From Cylicocyclus nassatus (Eukaryota; Nematoda; Chromadorea; Rhabditida; Strongylidae), in contig CATQJL010000001.1 of the NCBI GenBank assembly GCA_958299035.1, positions 24,828,653 through 24,892,652 of the forward strand: 64,000 nt of DNA. Direction: 5' to 3'. The first letter of the stretch is position 1. Each line of letters starts with the position of its first letter. Positions 63,396-64,000 of the stretch are shown one piece after another. The position numbers and the translations under genes were made by a program. The notes under the pieces were generated by a model. The model was not told the origin of the DNA and did no database searches. It saw nothing but the letters and a program-made list of their open reading frames with translations.

Positions 63396-64000
63396 AATAG
63401 TGCCTTTCCAAAAGTTTTTACAGCTATCCACTACCTCGTTTGGAAGCTTCGCCGTCAAGTTGAATCTTTGAAACATCTTGGAAAAGTGCTTCACAAGTTT
63501 TGATGGTTCCTAGGAGAAGACCATCCCACATCGAAAATGTCAAAGATTTCCATCTTAATCCTAATGCTCCGGCATACTTCACGCGATTTCAGTCGTCATG
63601 CGATCTGCAGTTGCCAGATGTCTTCAATTTTAACACAAGTCATCCGCAGTATAGCGCGCGTAACTTCAACAAATTGATGAAATGCCGTATCTTCCGTGCA
63701 TTCAGCGTGTACTTACGTTGAGTATAAATGAATAGTGAACCAATAATCTGAAGTTGCTATTAGGAAAAGCGTTCCTACGGGACTCGCCGCGGTTTCCCGC
63801 TATTGGAAGATTTTTGTACTGAGCTAACGATTCTTTGTATATTATATTGAGGTGTTGCCATATCGTATGATTGAAATCTGTGAAGTATGCCAGCGACCTG
63901 ACGAAAAGCGCTAATTTGCCTTTACTGCAAACCCTAGTTCAAGCTAGTTCTTAGGAGCCGGTGACCTTAAAAGCCGTAAGTAACATAGAGGCAAAAGAGC
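63396..64000. other. No gene recognised at the window end
   Basis: ORF 63500-63721 has no recognised domain. Possible flank of a gene beyond the window. Confidence 0.3.

Overview
The window looks like a repeat-rich, gene-poor stretch of a nematode nuclear genome. The intron-bearing genes have very short introns (69-70 bp) ending in TTTGCAG. The larger mobile elements are a BEL/Pao LTR retrotransposon and a Penelope-like element, with many TA-inserting short palindromic elements around them. I infer a clade V (strongylid-type) worm from general character only; the sequence does not prove it. There is no bacterial-type operon, rRNA, CRISPR array or convincing tRNA.

Layout. 1-12 kb: repeats, a Mutator-like element with a 9-bp target duplication (1236-1962), a decayed intron-containing copy of the NatA auxiliary subunit gene NAA15 (2110-2793), and several fold-back elements. 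12-44 kb: a segmental duplication. Block A (about 12.16-17.87 kb) is matched in order by block B (about 32.56-37.84 kb). A second pair of segments (26.66-28.4 kb and 41.1-44.0 kb) continues the same order. Each of A and B carries one two-exon minus-strand gene for a small secreted protein with 11 conserved mature cysteines (15492-15864 and 35862-36266). Comparing A with B reveals empty sites for two TA-inserting elements in A and one TTAA-type element in B. Between the blocks lies a 5'-truncated Penelope-like element (19315-22106) with a 12-bp target duplication and a head-to-head inverted partial copy of itself.

44-49 kb: fold-back elements and otherwise featureless sequence. 49047-60773: a BEL/Pao element of 11.7 kb with 5-bp target duplications (CGATC), LTRs, frame-broken gag and pol, and, unusually, an intact third ORF in the env position. 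That ORF has no membrane segment and leads into a three-zinc-knuckle domain. A consensus splice donor just after the gag start and an acceptor just before ORF3 are in matching phase, which suggests a spliced subgenomic mRNA. 61-64 kb: another palindromic element, RTE-like LINE tails on both strands, TTCGAA-rich low-complexity DNA and an (ACAG)n array.

The most promising points are the env-position zinc-knuckle ORF of the BEL element with its splice and frameshift signals, and the 11-cysteine secreted protein family in a segmental duplication.
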